NCBI GenBank assembly: GCA_037903355.1 | Contig: JBAJFE010000038.1 | Span: 434,001 to 498,000, forward strand | DNA: 64,000 nucleotides | Source: Trichuris trichiura | Taxonomy: Eukaryota; Nematoda; Enoplea; Trichinellida; Trichuridae | Reading direction: 5' to 3' | Shown here: in pieces, positions 26,418-38,400 of the stretch | Layout: each line of letters opens with the position of its first letter | Numbering within the stretch: the stretch's first letter is position 1 | The notes under the pieces: generated by a model | Databases searched by the model: none | Told to the model about the DNA's origin: nothing | What the model saw: the letters and a program-made list of their open reading frames with translations, nothing else | Translations under genes and position numbers: made by a program

Positions 26418-28856
26418 TTAGTTGCCACGTAATGGCACCTTACATTCAAGACCAAATCGTCCCAAACAGCATTTCCATCCTGCTGCGCAGTCGGTATCTT
26501 GAAAGCAGAAGTCGATTCGCGATTCGAAGGACACAGGTTGAACCTCTGGGCAAAGTCCAGGCGTCAAAAAGTCTGTGCAGATTGATCGCGCATACTAAGC
26601 AGTTCATCGTCAATCTTGAAAAAAACTTACTGAAGTTGTTATTCGGGCTTGGTGAACCACTTGGTTCTGTGCATCTGGCACCCCACGGAGTGACGCAGCA
26701 CTTTTGGTTCAGCACACAATTCCAGTCAGAATAGCACCTGTCCGACCATTTCCCTTGTATTCTTGGACCAGCGGGAGACGGACAAAAGCCTGCCTTAGGA
26801 AGTGGTTGAAGTTCTGTGCGATTTGAATTTGCAGAGAAAAATTTGAATATGCAAACTTACCGCTTTGCAAAGCTCTCACACATTCACGCCCGTAAACCGT
26901 GTTACAGCATTTGTAACCTTCTATGCATTGGAAATCGATAAGGCACCGGCGAGAAGGACCAGGAGCAGTCCATTCAGGCGGGCATTCGCCAGGATGATCC
27001 CAGAATGATGCTATAGTGCACGACTGTGATTAGGTTTCGGTGGACAACTTCATTTACGATTCATTTGGAAAACGGCATTATTCAAGTTTCTGTGGCGGGC
27101 AATTCAAGGTCATCTCTTTTGTAATAGATGAGGTCTCATTGAGATTTTAAATGGCTTGATTACAATTCCAGTTCAATGAGTCTGTAATCGTAAAAACAAA
27201 ACCCTGCAACGAATGCATGGTAAGGTAGTTTACCAGAAAGACAATGTTTGCTCCGCTAAAGGCGTAACTGGTCTATTGCTAGGAAACTTCCAGGTATCTC
27301 TCGCAAGTTTTGTTTTATCAGTTTTTGCTAATAAAGCGCAACCTTCCAGTGGTCAAAGTTTTGTTTTCCTGACTGGAGGCTCATGGACAGCGGGTAACCA
27401 AACCCTAACAATGAAATTATGCGAGTTTAGCTGCTTCAGTGCTAGTCAGAAAAAGCAGCTCAGTCGCTTTGAAGGCAAGGCAAGGTTGAGGCATTAATAC
27501 ACGCATGGCACATTATTGCTTAACGATGGCAAATGGTTAGGACAAAGGAGTGCCAGTGACAGGTTTTGCCATTTAGCAACCTCACGAACGCATAATCGGT
27601 TTATGAGAAACAGGTTCTTCATGTTTTTAGCCTAGTTTTTGTTACGCAACGGTGGTGCCTGTGAGTTGGCCAAGATTAACTGTGTTTGATCAATAATATA
27701 TTCATGTTTCTCTTCTCTTATCAGAGTCAGTTAATAGAAACTTTTTTGTTTTTCCTTTTTATCTTAACTGAATCCGTAGTAGAGATAATAACAACAACTT
27801 ACGGAATCCATTTGAAGACAGAAGTAAATTGTCTACCACAGCCTCCTCTGTTACCCCATTTTCTTCAATAACATTTACGACCACGACTTCTTCCTCGATG
27901 GGTGCCACATAGTCGATCGTTGATCCAGTCTCTTCTAATATTCCATTCTCAAATATTACGTCATCATTAGGCAGCACTACAATGTTATTATCCTTGTTGC
28001 TCCCCCTTGGTGCATCTCTGGATTGGCGCCTTTTCTCTTCCCCATTGCTGACCACTATGGTTCCACCATTTACTTCTGCGTTGCGTTCAATTATGGGGAG
28101 TATTGGTTCTTCAATCACGGGGACAACTTCTTCCTCTATTACCGCTACCACAACTGGCAGTACTGGATAAAGGCATCTTGTTCCATATTTCATGACACAG
28201 CATTTAAATATGCCTGGGCAGTTATCGTCAGTTGCGCAAGCGTCAAACCACATTCCGGGTAATCTGGGTCCCTCAGGCTGAGGACAGGTGCCAATTTTCA
28301 CTATCGGGCCGAAAGCTATATGCCAAACTCTTAACCAAACCCATGCTAGCAACAATGGCTACTCACGATTGTGAATTGCGGTAGTGCATTCTTGACCTAC
28401 AGATGTATAGCAGCATTTTTCATCACCCGGGCAGTCATTGTCTGAAACGCAGCTGCGGACAAAATTTCTCACAGGAGGCTGCAAATACGGGCAAAGTCCA
28501 ATGTTCCTGCCAAAAGCTGCAAAGTGAAAAATAACGAATCTGAGTGAATCGGCTTTACTGAAACACCTTCCGTTTCTTGAAAACTACAGCTCGCACAGCA
28601 TTACATATTAGTAAGAGAACCAAACAGCGACGCAAATGTTCAGTCCTTTATTAGGAAACACTGATAAAGTTACTTTCATGGACACGTTTCGTTCTCTCTA
28701 ACATACGCCAGCTGAGTAGTCACGAAATATAGTCTTGTTTAAATTAAAGCAATGGAAAATGGGAAACGACTGGGGTAACTTTCTGCATGAATTGTTCTTA
28801 CCATTCAGGAACACTGTGGCAGTTATAGACACCAGCAACTTAATACTCTTTGGCAT
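26418..28856 (-). CDS. Secreted protein with five WAP (four-disulfide-core-like) domains
   Basis: Six exons: 28856-28802, 28516-28367, 28315-27803, 27010-26861, 26813-26631, 26572-26418; 1206 nt, 401 residues, all introns in phase 1. Exon 1 is a signal peptide (MPKSIKLLVSITATVFLNG). Exons 2-6 each carry one WAP unit of the form G-x-C-P ... C-x5-C-x5-CC-x6-C, for example DNCPGIFKCCVMKYGTRCLYP in part in exon 3. Each domain has six cysteines rather than eight; by the elafin numbering the absent pair is C2-C7. WAP 2 is followed by a ~120-residue Val/Ile/Glu-rich linker (PVVVAVIEEEVVPVIEEP) that contains a basic EEKRRQSRD site, possibly a processing site. The family includes serine-protease inhibitors and antimicrobial proteins, and WAP proteins are abundant secretions of Trichuris. 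Secretion is well supported; the specific target is unknown. Confidence 0.9.
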
Positions 28857-29288
28857 AGTCAACTATTGCGCAGCGTCATTCTGCTATAAATTTGTTGAGC
28901 AATGAGTTTATAACGCTTTCATGGTTCGTGCGACCCTGTTTTGTGGGGGCATCCGCTTTTTCCACTACGTCAATCAAGCAGATCAGGTTGACGTACGCTT
29001 CCTGAACGTTTGCATCAAGTTTGGCGAGCAGTCACTTCTTGCTACCGCGAAGCGTGGTTCTTCTTTTAAGCGAGAGCTTTCAGCCGATGTCCAGAGTTGA
29101 AACAAATCTTCAGTCCTCACTTTCTTACAAAGCTCCTGCGCTCTACGGCACCGCTGAAAACGGGTGTGGAGGAATACTCGAAACTCCCCATTATTATCAT
29201 CGAAATTTTTTAGCGGCTTTTTCCGTAAGTAAAACCATGAAATCCATGAAAATGTACGGTCTCGTAAAGAAGTGCTGTGTTTTCAGTG
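28857..29288. other. Upstream region of the WAP gene
   Basis: It presumably contains the WAP-gene promoter and 5' UTR on the minus strand. No specific element was recognised. Confidence 0.35.

Positions 29289-29361
<73 letters not shown>
29289..29361. repeat. (ATT)n trinucleotide microsatellite, about 24 units
   Basis: An uninterrupted TTA/ATT run of about 72 bp. It produces artificial poly-Leu, poly-Ile and poly-Asn reading frames on both strands, none of which should be taken as a gene. Confidence 0.97.
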
Positions 29362-30039
29362 TCGCATAGAAATAATAGTTTTGGCATGGATAAAAAGATA
29401 CACGCCAGTTCCAAAATCAAAACAAGTCCCTTCTTTAGCGTGCTAACTGAGAAAGCATTATTTAATAGGCAAGTCAAGTGCATAAGGTTGCATTTAAGGT
29501 TGACAGTTGCGAGTTTTAAGAAGCCATCAGTGAAGTAATTGCGCTTTGACTGACTTTTTCTTAGTATAAATAGAATTTGAAAAGGAAATGAAACGAAAAA
29601 ATGGAGAAATGACGTTTTTAAATCTGTTCTTCGTATCGCATTTTTCTCCATTATGTTATTGGTTTTCATCTACTTCTTGTTTTTCATAGTTTTGCCTTCG
29701 TTTTTGTCCCCACTTTTTGTATAACGGGAAGCAAGTCTAGCTTCGAGTCAGTCTTGTGGTGAGGTCTTCTTCTTCCGTTTCTGTGGAACACATCTGCACG
29801 CTCTCAACTGATGGACGCTCCATAACGTCCATTTTCATTCAAAAAGCCACAACGTTGACCTAGTTTATCTATACCATTTCTTGCTGAGCGCTGCCAAGAG
29901 CCAGCAGGCACGGATAAAGTCGCCGTGAAACTGACGGCTGAGGAAGCGAAGAGATTCAGGGAAAACGACTCATGCAGTTCCCGCTGTTGTGGTTGTGGCG
30001 TAACTTGCATGATCCGTAGGTCGCGGGAGGCTTTCTCGC

Positions 30040-30410
30040 TTAAGACATATGAGAGAGGCCCTTGACGTCAAAAGCAACTCCAACATCAATCCTAACGATA
30101 GAATGTCGACTCGCGAGGTGTGGGGCAGACCGGTAAATTCCAATGCTACAGTTACTAAGCTGATCACACTTGATGTTCTCATGGACTTTCTCGAATGCTT
30201 TGTTAAGTCCTTCCCGTAACACTGCTAATGAAGGAAAAAGCGGAATTGCGAAGTGTATGATATCGTTGTCATGTGCTTGCTTTGAGAACTTGCTCATCCA
30301 TCTGCTAGTAGATTTTATTCTCACGTCAGCACATTCACAACTAATTTTATGTTTCAGACCCTTCGGGTCCACTCCCGACTCGTTCTCAGCGGTAAAAGCT
30401 AATGGAAAGT
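30040..30410 (-). CDS. Possible exon of an uncharacterised protein
   Basis: From a possible acceptor (CTATAAG, 30411) the minus strand is open for ~123 codons to a stop at 30040. It reads FPLAFTAENESGVDPKGLKH then a mixed, protein-like segment (WMSKFSKQAHDNDIIHFAIP; LFPSLAVLREGLNKAFEKVH). Composition looks coding rather than random and the frame has no ATG near its start, so an upstream exon would be needed. I do not recognise the family. The segment after about 30180 could be intron read-through. Confidence 0.3.
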
Positions 30411-31113
30411 CTTATAGACGAGTGCGATTAAAGAGCGGGTCTGAAAGCTGCGGAACATAAAGTGAGTTACAAATGCGAGTTGCTGTAAAAATAAAAATCT
30501 ACCAGGAAAATTTACGAGCCCGTTACAAAATGTTCTGCATCCATTCGATGGTAGGGCATTTCACATTTTAATTACACGCTCTGACAACGAGAAAAATCCG
30601 TGACTGGCCAGTCTGAAATGATCCTATCCTGTTAAAATGCATCCGGTGTTCAGAAATATTTTGTATGATTTGTTATGAATAAATACGCAGATGTTGCTGC
30701 ATGAGCTAACGTTTTCGTACCGCCGCAAAAGTCTACTCGAGCAGCATCATTTCTCTCAGCAGTGTTAAGTGGACTGCCAGTGATATGGAGAAGACGGATA
30801 CGACGAAAATGTTAAACAAGAAATTATTAGTTAAAAGTTATAAACGTAAATTGACAATCGAAGAATGCAAAAGGGAAACTAAGATACAGTTTTAAGGAAC
30901 ATGGGAGAAAGAAAAGTGGTGAAAATGGATACAGAGTGGGGAAGATGTGGCGGCATTAAGTAAATAAAAAAAACAATTTTTCCAGAAGAGACAGGAAGCT
31001 ACGGAGAGAGAGAAGAAAAGGAGCACATAAAAATAAGGTAGAATAATAAGAAAAGTTCATCTTACGGTCTCTTCTCCGTAGAATTGGGTTAGAGGTGCAC
31101 TCCCTCAACAGTA
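30411..31113. other. Intergenic, nothing recognised
   Basis: AT- and purine-rich sequence (about 30780-31060) without ORFs of note, flanking the Tigger element. Confidence 0.4.
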
Positions 31114-32326
31114 CAGTCGGCCCTTGTTATCCGCGGATTCCATACAACGCGGTTCGTCTGGCGTGAAATAGTGACGTCATCTTTTACACGGCAGTACACG
31201 AGATAGATCCTAGAACAGTCAGTAGTTGCTGAAAGCGTTTGTGGGGAGACGTAATCAGTGAGTGAGAGGAGACGCAATCAGTGAGTGAGAGGACTTAGGT
31301 GCCATCGATGAAAAGGTTATGGACATAGTGAATATTGCCAAGGAGTTGGGCGGTGAGGTTTTCTCTGACATGATAGAAGACGATATCAGAGAGCACATAG
31401 AAGATTGTGGAGAACCGTTCACCAACAAGGAACTTGAAGAACTGATGCAATCACCTAGGGCCAGTGACGACGACGTTATGAAAGATACAGAAGCTCAAAC
31501 ACCCTCGGATTGGACGCTGCAAAAGCTGGCCACTATTTTCCGGCAAGCGCAGGTCCTAAAGGATATGACTGTTGAATATGATCCATCCATGAAACGTGGC
31601 ATCGTCGTTCCACGAGGAATAACGGCTTCGTTGAAACCGCTACAGGATTTATTCGATGAAGCGAAGAAAAGGGAGAGACAGCTCCCTATAACAATGTTTT
31701 TAAATAAAACTCCGGCAGCTGCGGAGCCTATCATTTTAAGGCGAGAAGTTTCGCTACCAACAAGTTCAAGCAACCCTAGGGCTGGCCGGTCTCCAGGGGA
31801 TCTGCACCCACCTACAGAAAGTGGGTGAATTGTCTGATTCCTGATGCGCCAAACATTTCTGCTCGTAGACGTTTTGTTCTATGTGGATATGTTCCGCGCG
31901 ATGTTCACTATTTCTGCTTAAGCGCGCCTCTATATTTGATATTTCCCCTGCTGTGTACCCATTCCGCGCACCAGTACGTCGTTTAGCTCGTTAAAGCAAG
32001 GCGATTTCCAAGCGTTTAGATAAAGAGCATCTTTCGTCCTTTCTTGTATTTAATGGCTCGGACTGTAATGGCTCGCCCCATTGGACAAGCACAGTCTCAT
32101 TAATGTCCTTATCTCGCAGCTAGATTCTGTAGTACTAAGCGTCGAAGGATCACTAGGTATGATAACCGTTCCGGAAGGAATTCAAGGGAGCAAGACGAAA
32201 TATACGGCTAGAATACAAGCTAATTGAGTTTTTTCATAGAGTATCCTGTGTAACGCGGATTCGGCTCAACGCAGTGAAACGTTCAAAATTTTGGACGAAT
32301 TAACAGCGGATAACGAGGGCTGACTG
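31114..32326 (+). mobile_element. Non-autonomous pogo/Tigger-family DNA transposon
   Basis: The ends are inverted repeats. The left end reads CAGTCGGCCCTTGTTATCCG from 31114. The right end, read on the minus strand from 32326, is CAGTCAGCCCTCGTTATCCG. Two of the first 20 positions differ. Both sides are flanked by TA (31112-31113 and 32327-32328), the Tc1/mariner-pogo target duplication. The TIR resembles those of Tigger elements. Length is 1213 bp. The interior holds only the C-terminal part of a transposase (31319-31828) and no DDE domain, so the element cannot move itself and would need a transposase supplied in trans. Confidence 0.88.
31319..31828 (+). pseudogene. C-terminal fragment of a Tigger transposase
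   Basis: The ORF begins at an ATG and reads DIVNIAKELGGEVFSDMIED, then GEPFTNKELEELMQS. This matches the acidic region after the DDE domain of Tigger/Jerky proteins (family 'G-E-x-x-T-N-x-E-L-x-E-L'). A helical stretch (LQKLATIFRQAQVLKDMTVE) and a C-terminus with RQLPITMFLNKTP follow, similar in position to the QQTRIDVFF motif of the copy at 12-483 and close to a PIP box (Q-x-x-I-x-x-F-L). All catalytic residues are missing, although the remaining 169 codons are uninterrupted. Confidence 0.82.
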
Positions 32327-33201
32327 TATAGATATGTTTACGAATTTCAGCTTTGTAACAATGCACGTACGCTTATTATGAGTGAATGTTGGGACAGGGA
32401 CATCAGCTGTCAGCTCCAATCCCCAGTCACCCAGCGTCCTTGCTGCCACGTCATTCAGGCAGCAGAGTGAGTGCCCATTCCACCGACCCCTGCAGTAGTA
32501 GCACTATAACAAGTGGAAAGCAACGAGCTTGGAGCTTGCAAACGCTAAACAAATAACATTTCTTTACGGATCCATAAACTTTGATGGGGTGCAAGATTTA
32601 TTTATGGAAGGATCCCGTTAGAACTTTATGAAAACTGGAACTTTGGCGATAAACCTTCACTCATCGTCAGTGGCTGAACAACGGTAGTTGTTCAGTAGTT
32701 CAGCCATTGACGTCGAGTGAAAGTTTAGCACCTGGAATATGATAGTTTCTGGACTAAGTTCTACCAATTTCTAGACCAGTCGGCTTTAAACAATCTTAAG
32801 TTAATTACAAAGTTAAAGGGTGCGCCGGGCGCTACAGATGAGAGGCAGTGAGTGAGACGGTTCTAAGAATGAAACTCAGATGGAACCGAAGATCGTTTAA
32901 ATGCCGTCTGGTCTAAGAATCGATAGGTATCATGCTTGCATACTCATTATTTCTCATTAGTTGTAGTGTCACTGCTGCGTTCAGTTGAATGGACACTTTC
33001 TATTGCCTGAATGATGAGGCTATGCGGGTGCTCGACAACTCGAGATTGGAGCTGACCACTGATGTCCCTGCCAAAGTTGGTTGAGTAAAAAGCTTGCGAA
33101 CAGTACAACCTGCTGAAATGACTGACACCGTGGGCCTGATAAGGGGTCATGACTGGGCCTGAGAGCTTCGCCGGGAAACCAGTTGGGTCTCCCGTATCAG
33201 C

Positions 33202-33270
33202 GGCCCACCGGAAGTAGAAGCGGCAACTTCAAAGGAGGTAAACTGGCCTACTGAGCCAGTCCGGTGGGCC
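33202..33270. repeat. Nested inverted repeat (hairpin-forming)
   Basis: The outer arms GGCCCACCGG (33202-33211) and CCGGTGGGCC (33261-33270) are perfect complements over ten bases. Within the loop, ACTGG at 33242 and CCAGT at 33256 form a second small hairpin. The surroundings (about 33150-33300) are more G+C-rich than the flanks. This may be a fold-back or MITE remnant or a structured RNA; no gene type is assigned. Confidence 0.5.
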
Positions 33271-35400
33271 ACTTTGTCCTAAGAACTGGTCTTCACAGGA
33301 AAGAAGAAAGAAACTTTATCCAACATCCGTTACGAATGAAGACGGATTAAACATTACATACAAGAACTAAGCAAAATAGCTTCATTTACTTCATAACGAC
33401 GTACGATTTTAGATAGAAAATTGAGATCTTAACCAAATTAGTTTTATTGCATGTCCGGCGAATAACTTTATCAAATCAAAAATATGTTAAATTTACCAGA
33501 AATCAACAGAGACACGTGCACAAAAATCTAAGCAAAATACTTGTACTTTTGAGCAGAGCAGAGAGTTTGTAGTTAGATGTAATCTATGACTATACCAGTT
33601 TAACTAATTTGGTCTTAGAGAAAATAAGCTTAAAAAAGTCAGACGAAGTATCTATCCAGTGAACACCAAGTAAATAAGCAAACGACTTCTTTCTCAGTAA
33701 AAGATGCCTACTGACTGACTGTCGATTTTTTCCAGTTACTGAATATCCGATTGAATTTATTTTGCGTGAGTAAAGCATTATATGTGCTCCATATCTGAAT
33801 TCTTACAAGTTTGCAACAAAATGCCCTGCAGTATGTATGGCTGTTTGTCATTTTTGTTTAATCACTCTGAATATGCGCACTGCCTGTCATCATCTGTTTG
33901 GCCGACTACAAGTACACAATCTTCAATAAACGGGTGGCTTCGGAAAAGAAGAGACAAGATCATAAGTACACAGTGAACAATAAAGGTGATACCATCGTTT
34001 CTGGGTTCATTTTTTACAGACTTTTAAAAGTTCATTCGCTTTCAATCACAGTGTAATAAATTATTGTTATAAATGGCACGAGAAAATGCAGCTGTAATGT
34101 ATTGCTCATAAGTCAGCATTAATTCGAATAATGTATCTTTAATGAGACACTGCTGAAAATCTTTTCAATTGATCCATTGGTCAAATTAAGTACATTTGAT
34201 TTCATGTCAGACGCGCAATCCTTCATTTATTTTTTATGAAATCAGCCTCTTTAGAGAAAATCGTCATTTTGAAATGGTTATATCAGACACAGTCTTCTCG
34301 TACCTCACTGGTCCCATGATGCTGACCATGAGACTAGAGAATTGCTAAAACTTCATTCCTAAATGCTTTAATCTTCAAAGAAAAAGGCTAATTCCATAAA
34401 AATCAAATGAAGATCCATTGGTTATAAAAATGACGGTAACGTGCTGTTCTTTACTGCAGATACCATTTGGGGAAAAAGTCGATTGAGAAGTAATAATCTG
34501 GATTTATTGATTCAAACAGCAGTTCCCGGTTTTTCACTAGAGAACTGGAACGTCAAAATAACTGTCCCTGCAACACAATTATTTAAGCAAATCAATCTTC
34601 AAATGGGCTAAATCGTATTCAACTTGTTTTATTTATTAGTATCATGAACAATAAGCTGACGAAGAGACCAGCTGCATCCCGAATGCTCATCAATTCTTGG
34701 CAATAAATAAAACGATCCCTACGTGGCCAACGTGTTTGAACATGAAAACGCATATATCCGTTAATTAAAAACAGTTACTGATAACATAACTTTTGATTTG
34801 CCCTGTGGGATTCTCGGTACTCCTGTAAAATTGCGCAACCTATTGGCAGAATGAGAAATTGTACATTTCCCTTAGATTGAGTCTACTTTGCCATTAAAAG
34901 AATAGGCGAGTAGATCGACAGCAACTGGTTTTCATTTGCGAGCAATGCCTTCCACAAAATAAATAGCAGGACTGGAATGTATTCAAAGACAGAATGCCAC
35001 GTAACGGGGGATGGGTTATTGTTGTAGTTTCTCCCTAGTTTTCTTCCGTTTTTGACAAGTTTATCCGAGAAATACCCAGACAGGCATCCTGCCAATGAAT
35101 GGATGAGTAAGTTACTAAAAACATCATAAAAAATGTACATAGGTTGGAACTAGAAAGGACTGTGCTTGGAAAAACAACCTTCAAGAGCTGCACGTTTTAC
35201 AGCACTCATTAATTCTGTGATGTGTTTCCCATAAACCATTTGCGTCTACCTAAGATTTTCATTGACGTTTCTATCATCTGCTTAACATTCAATTGCCTGT
35301 CAATGATTGCGTGAAATTAAGACACACGTAATTAGGTGGTTTCTTGTCTTAACAAGTCCAGCTGAAGCTGGAATTCAAGCATTTTTCACTAGTTTCACAT

Positions 35401-35423
35401 GTGTATGTGTGTGTGTGTATGTG
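35401..35423. repeat. Short TG/TGTA simple repeat
   Basis: A 'tgtatgtgtgtgtgtgtatg' type tract of about 23 bp. Confidence 0.8.
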
Positions 35424-38400
35424 TTACCAGATGATTAAATTATGCATGTTTACATCTAAAATCTTGCATTGATCAGCCTACTTTAAAAAGTACAAACTTA
35501 TGCCAAATTCGCTATTAATAGTAACCCTGCTTCTACTGTATCACCTCTGCGCTTTGCTCAAGTAAGGCAATTCCTCTGATGTATCAGCATTTTAAAAGAT
35601 CAGACAGTGCCAGATATGTGTATAACAAGTCTCTCAATCCGCCGTGCTCATCACTCGTTCAAGGGCTGTTTACTGTTTTTATCATCCTCCAATTTCAAGA
35701 TTGAAAACCGGAGTGGGATAGATGCAGCGCTGGATATTAAACTGCAGCTTGAAAAATGACTTGTTTATGTGGAACTTCGTAAGTGCACACTCATGAAAAA
35801 TATTTTGATTTTGCGATAGAAAGCTCCAGTGACAAACAGTAATCTCAAGTCAGTGTTCGACGTGTCAAAGCTACGATAAGGCAGCAGATCTAAAGCTTCC
35901 CTGGCGAAACATGAAAAATGTACCACTTTCCGTTTTGGACGATGAACAAAGTGCCAGTTTCTTTACAAGGCTTCCTGAAAACTTTAAAAAACTAACGTAC
36001 CGCGCATTCCTTTTCCGTAGGCGTCCACAACGCATCTCAGCTCCTGTGATCTTCACCAGTCTGCATGCGCAAGCTTATTTTCATTTTCCTCAGGTCATCG
36101 AAAGATTTATAAATGAACGACTGCAGCAGAAAAGTTAAACAGTCTGCTGTAAGCTATTTAAATTCTCCGTTCAGCAAGCTCAACCGCTAAGTGCAGTCAT
36201 CATCCAAAACTGGCTAACCTTGAAACCGTATATCAGTTACTACACTTTCTATTCTGCGTTTTTCGCTCACTCTGTACATAATAGTACTCTCTACTGCAGG
36301 GTATACTTGTCTCTGATTCTCAAGATTTTGCTGGGGAATACCGTCATTGCACAGATGGTTCTTGGAAAGGAGTACACACAGCACCTGTTGAATTTTGCAG
36401 AACGAATGCTTTTACTTCTCGACTACAGCTATCTCTTGGTTAAAATCGTACAGTATCTCTTAGTTATTTCTGTTTAAAGTTTCGTTCTGCTGGATATTGA
36501 CGCAAAGTCCTGAAATCAGTTTTACAAGTTACATTTCATATCAATTTTCGAGAACTGTTAAATGACGCAGTGCAAGGCACAATTAGTCCACTTTAGGTCC
36601 GAGAATAATTTTATCTGATTGCACTTGCGGGAACGTGCATTTGATAGCTCCACTTAACTTATTGACCAAAACATGCTACCCTGTTAGGGCTTGAAAGCTC
36701 TGGTGTGTTTTGTTGTTCAGGAAAGCGTAGAACTTTCAGAACTTTAGGAATACTTTCATCGGCTCATCGGCATAAAGAATGATGCTTCTACTTTTCTGAA
36801 TAAACACGGCTCATAACAGGTTCCGGCCATTCCAGAGCAGCATGGAATCCTGTTCAAAAACAACACGCAGAAAACATCCTGCCACTTAGCCGCCCTACCA
36901 TTTAAAAAGAATGCAGGTTCCTTCCTGTGAGGTATGCGACTACGCTGTCCTGCGCTCACTGGGGAGCATGCCGGTCATCTTGCTGTGATCTTACTTAAGC
37001 CTAAGCGAAAACATAGGTTGTATGTTTAGGGCTAGGTAAGGCAGGACAGGATGAGCGACATATTTACATTACGACGTTGAGGCGGCTAAGATACAAGATC
37101 CCATTACATTTACAATTGACAAAACGTGAAAAATATCCGCCACTTAAACTTCTGAGCGCTTCATTTACAGATGTTGCATTTAATGGAACCTTTCCGCTTC
37201 CACCAAAGAGATGATTATGTCAATATCAACGAAGGAGGGAAATGGCCGCCCATGAGCTGGTTGGAATGGTGAATTGAGCTAGTCAAACAGTCGCTGAATC
37301 ATTCTACCACTGGTTGTTGTTCATGTACAGACGGTTGAATCAGGTCGAATTATGCAATAATCGTCATTACTGCTTAATGAACGCTATTCGTTAAACTACA
37401 GGTATTATATTGCTAGTGTAAATGGGAAAACAAAATCACAAATTAATCAGCGTTTTCAGGGTTTCCGCAGTAGCTCGTACTTCGACTGCTTTGTCAACTC
37501 ACCAACAAACCAATCAAAGCGCATCTGAAGTCGCACGACGGAAAGAAAACTGACTGCTTACGTAGTGTCAATAATTTAAGGTACTAATCGTGACAGATGT
37601 CAAGAACTGTAGCTTGCATGTCAACAGTGCACGAACACTATTTTTTCCTCTCAATAGAAACTTGAATTCACAGCTCATAACTTTCTTAAACACGTAATTG
37701 CTACCCTTGGACTTACGCTGTCTGTTTTTAGCGCTGCAGCCTATCGATATTATTAATTACATGAATCACATTTTAAAAAAGTTCACGACACCACAGAATC
37801 TTTTCGGTGACCTTGCACAATGCCTACATTCGCTTTAGTATTAAGAAAAGATGATCACATAGCTTGCTTCTAACAACATTTGATTGCGGCTTTCCATGGA
37901 TCAAAATAACCGACTGACATTGACGAGTGCACAACTTGTAAGATGACTTGCATCTACGATGATCGATTTATCTCCTTATTTTACGCAATGACTATTGTCA
38001 TTCTTTTGTCGTGCTTTAACGCGTGCATTCTCAGTAGGAAATTGCATTAATAAGTTATGAAGATGGCGCAGCCGAAGTAATCTGAGAAAAAGTTCAATCG
38101 TTTGACATGAATGTTTGAATTATTGAGAAATGCATTCATGCTCAACAAAACCGAGGATATCGCCGACCTAATTTTTATGTACGAACGCCTCGCTTCCAAT
38201 CTTGCCGCTTACCCAAACGCATTCCATTAATATGGACATAAACTTCCAAACTATACACATACATACACTTGCTTTGTTTAGGCAGCCAGGAGACATCCAT
38301 TAGCATTCGTCTTCCAAATAATGTTTGTGTATCGTTAAGTGAAACGAGTGCTTCATTCGCGAAAAGGAAAATAAACTTGCTATCTGTTTTTATTTCAAGT

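Noticed and set aside
29197..29669. ORFs with long poly-Leu, poly-Ile or poly-Asn runs
   Set aside because: They are the six-frame translations of one ATT microsatellite.
34883..35140. Minus-strand hydrophobic ORF as a transporter fragment
   Set aside because: A short glycine/serine membrane-like patch only; no conserved transporter motif or neighbouring exon.
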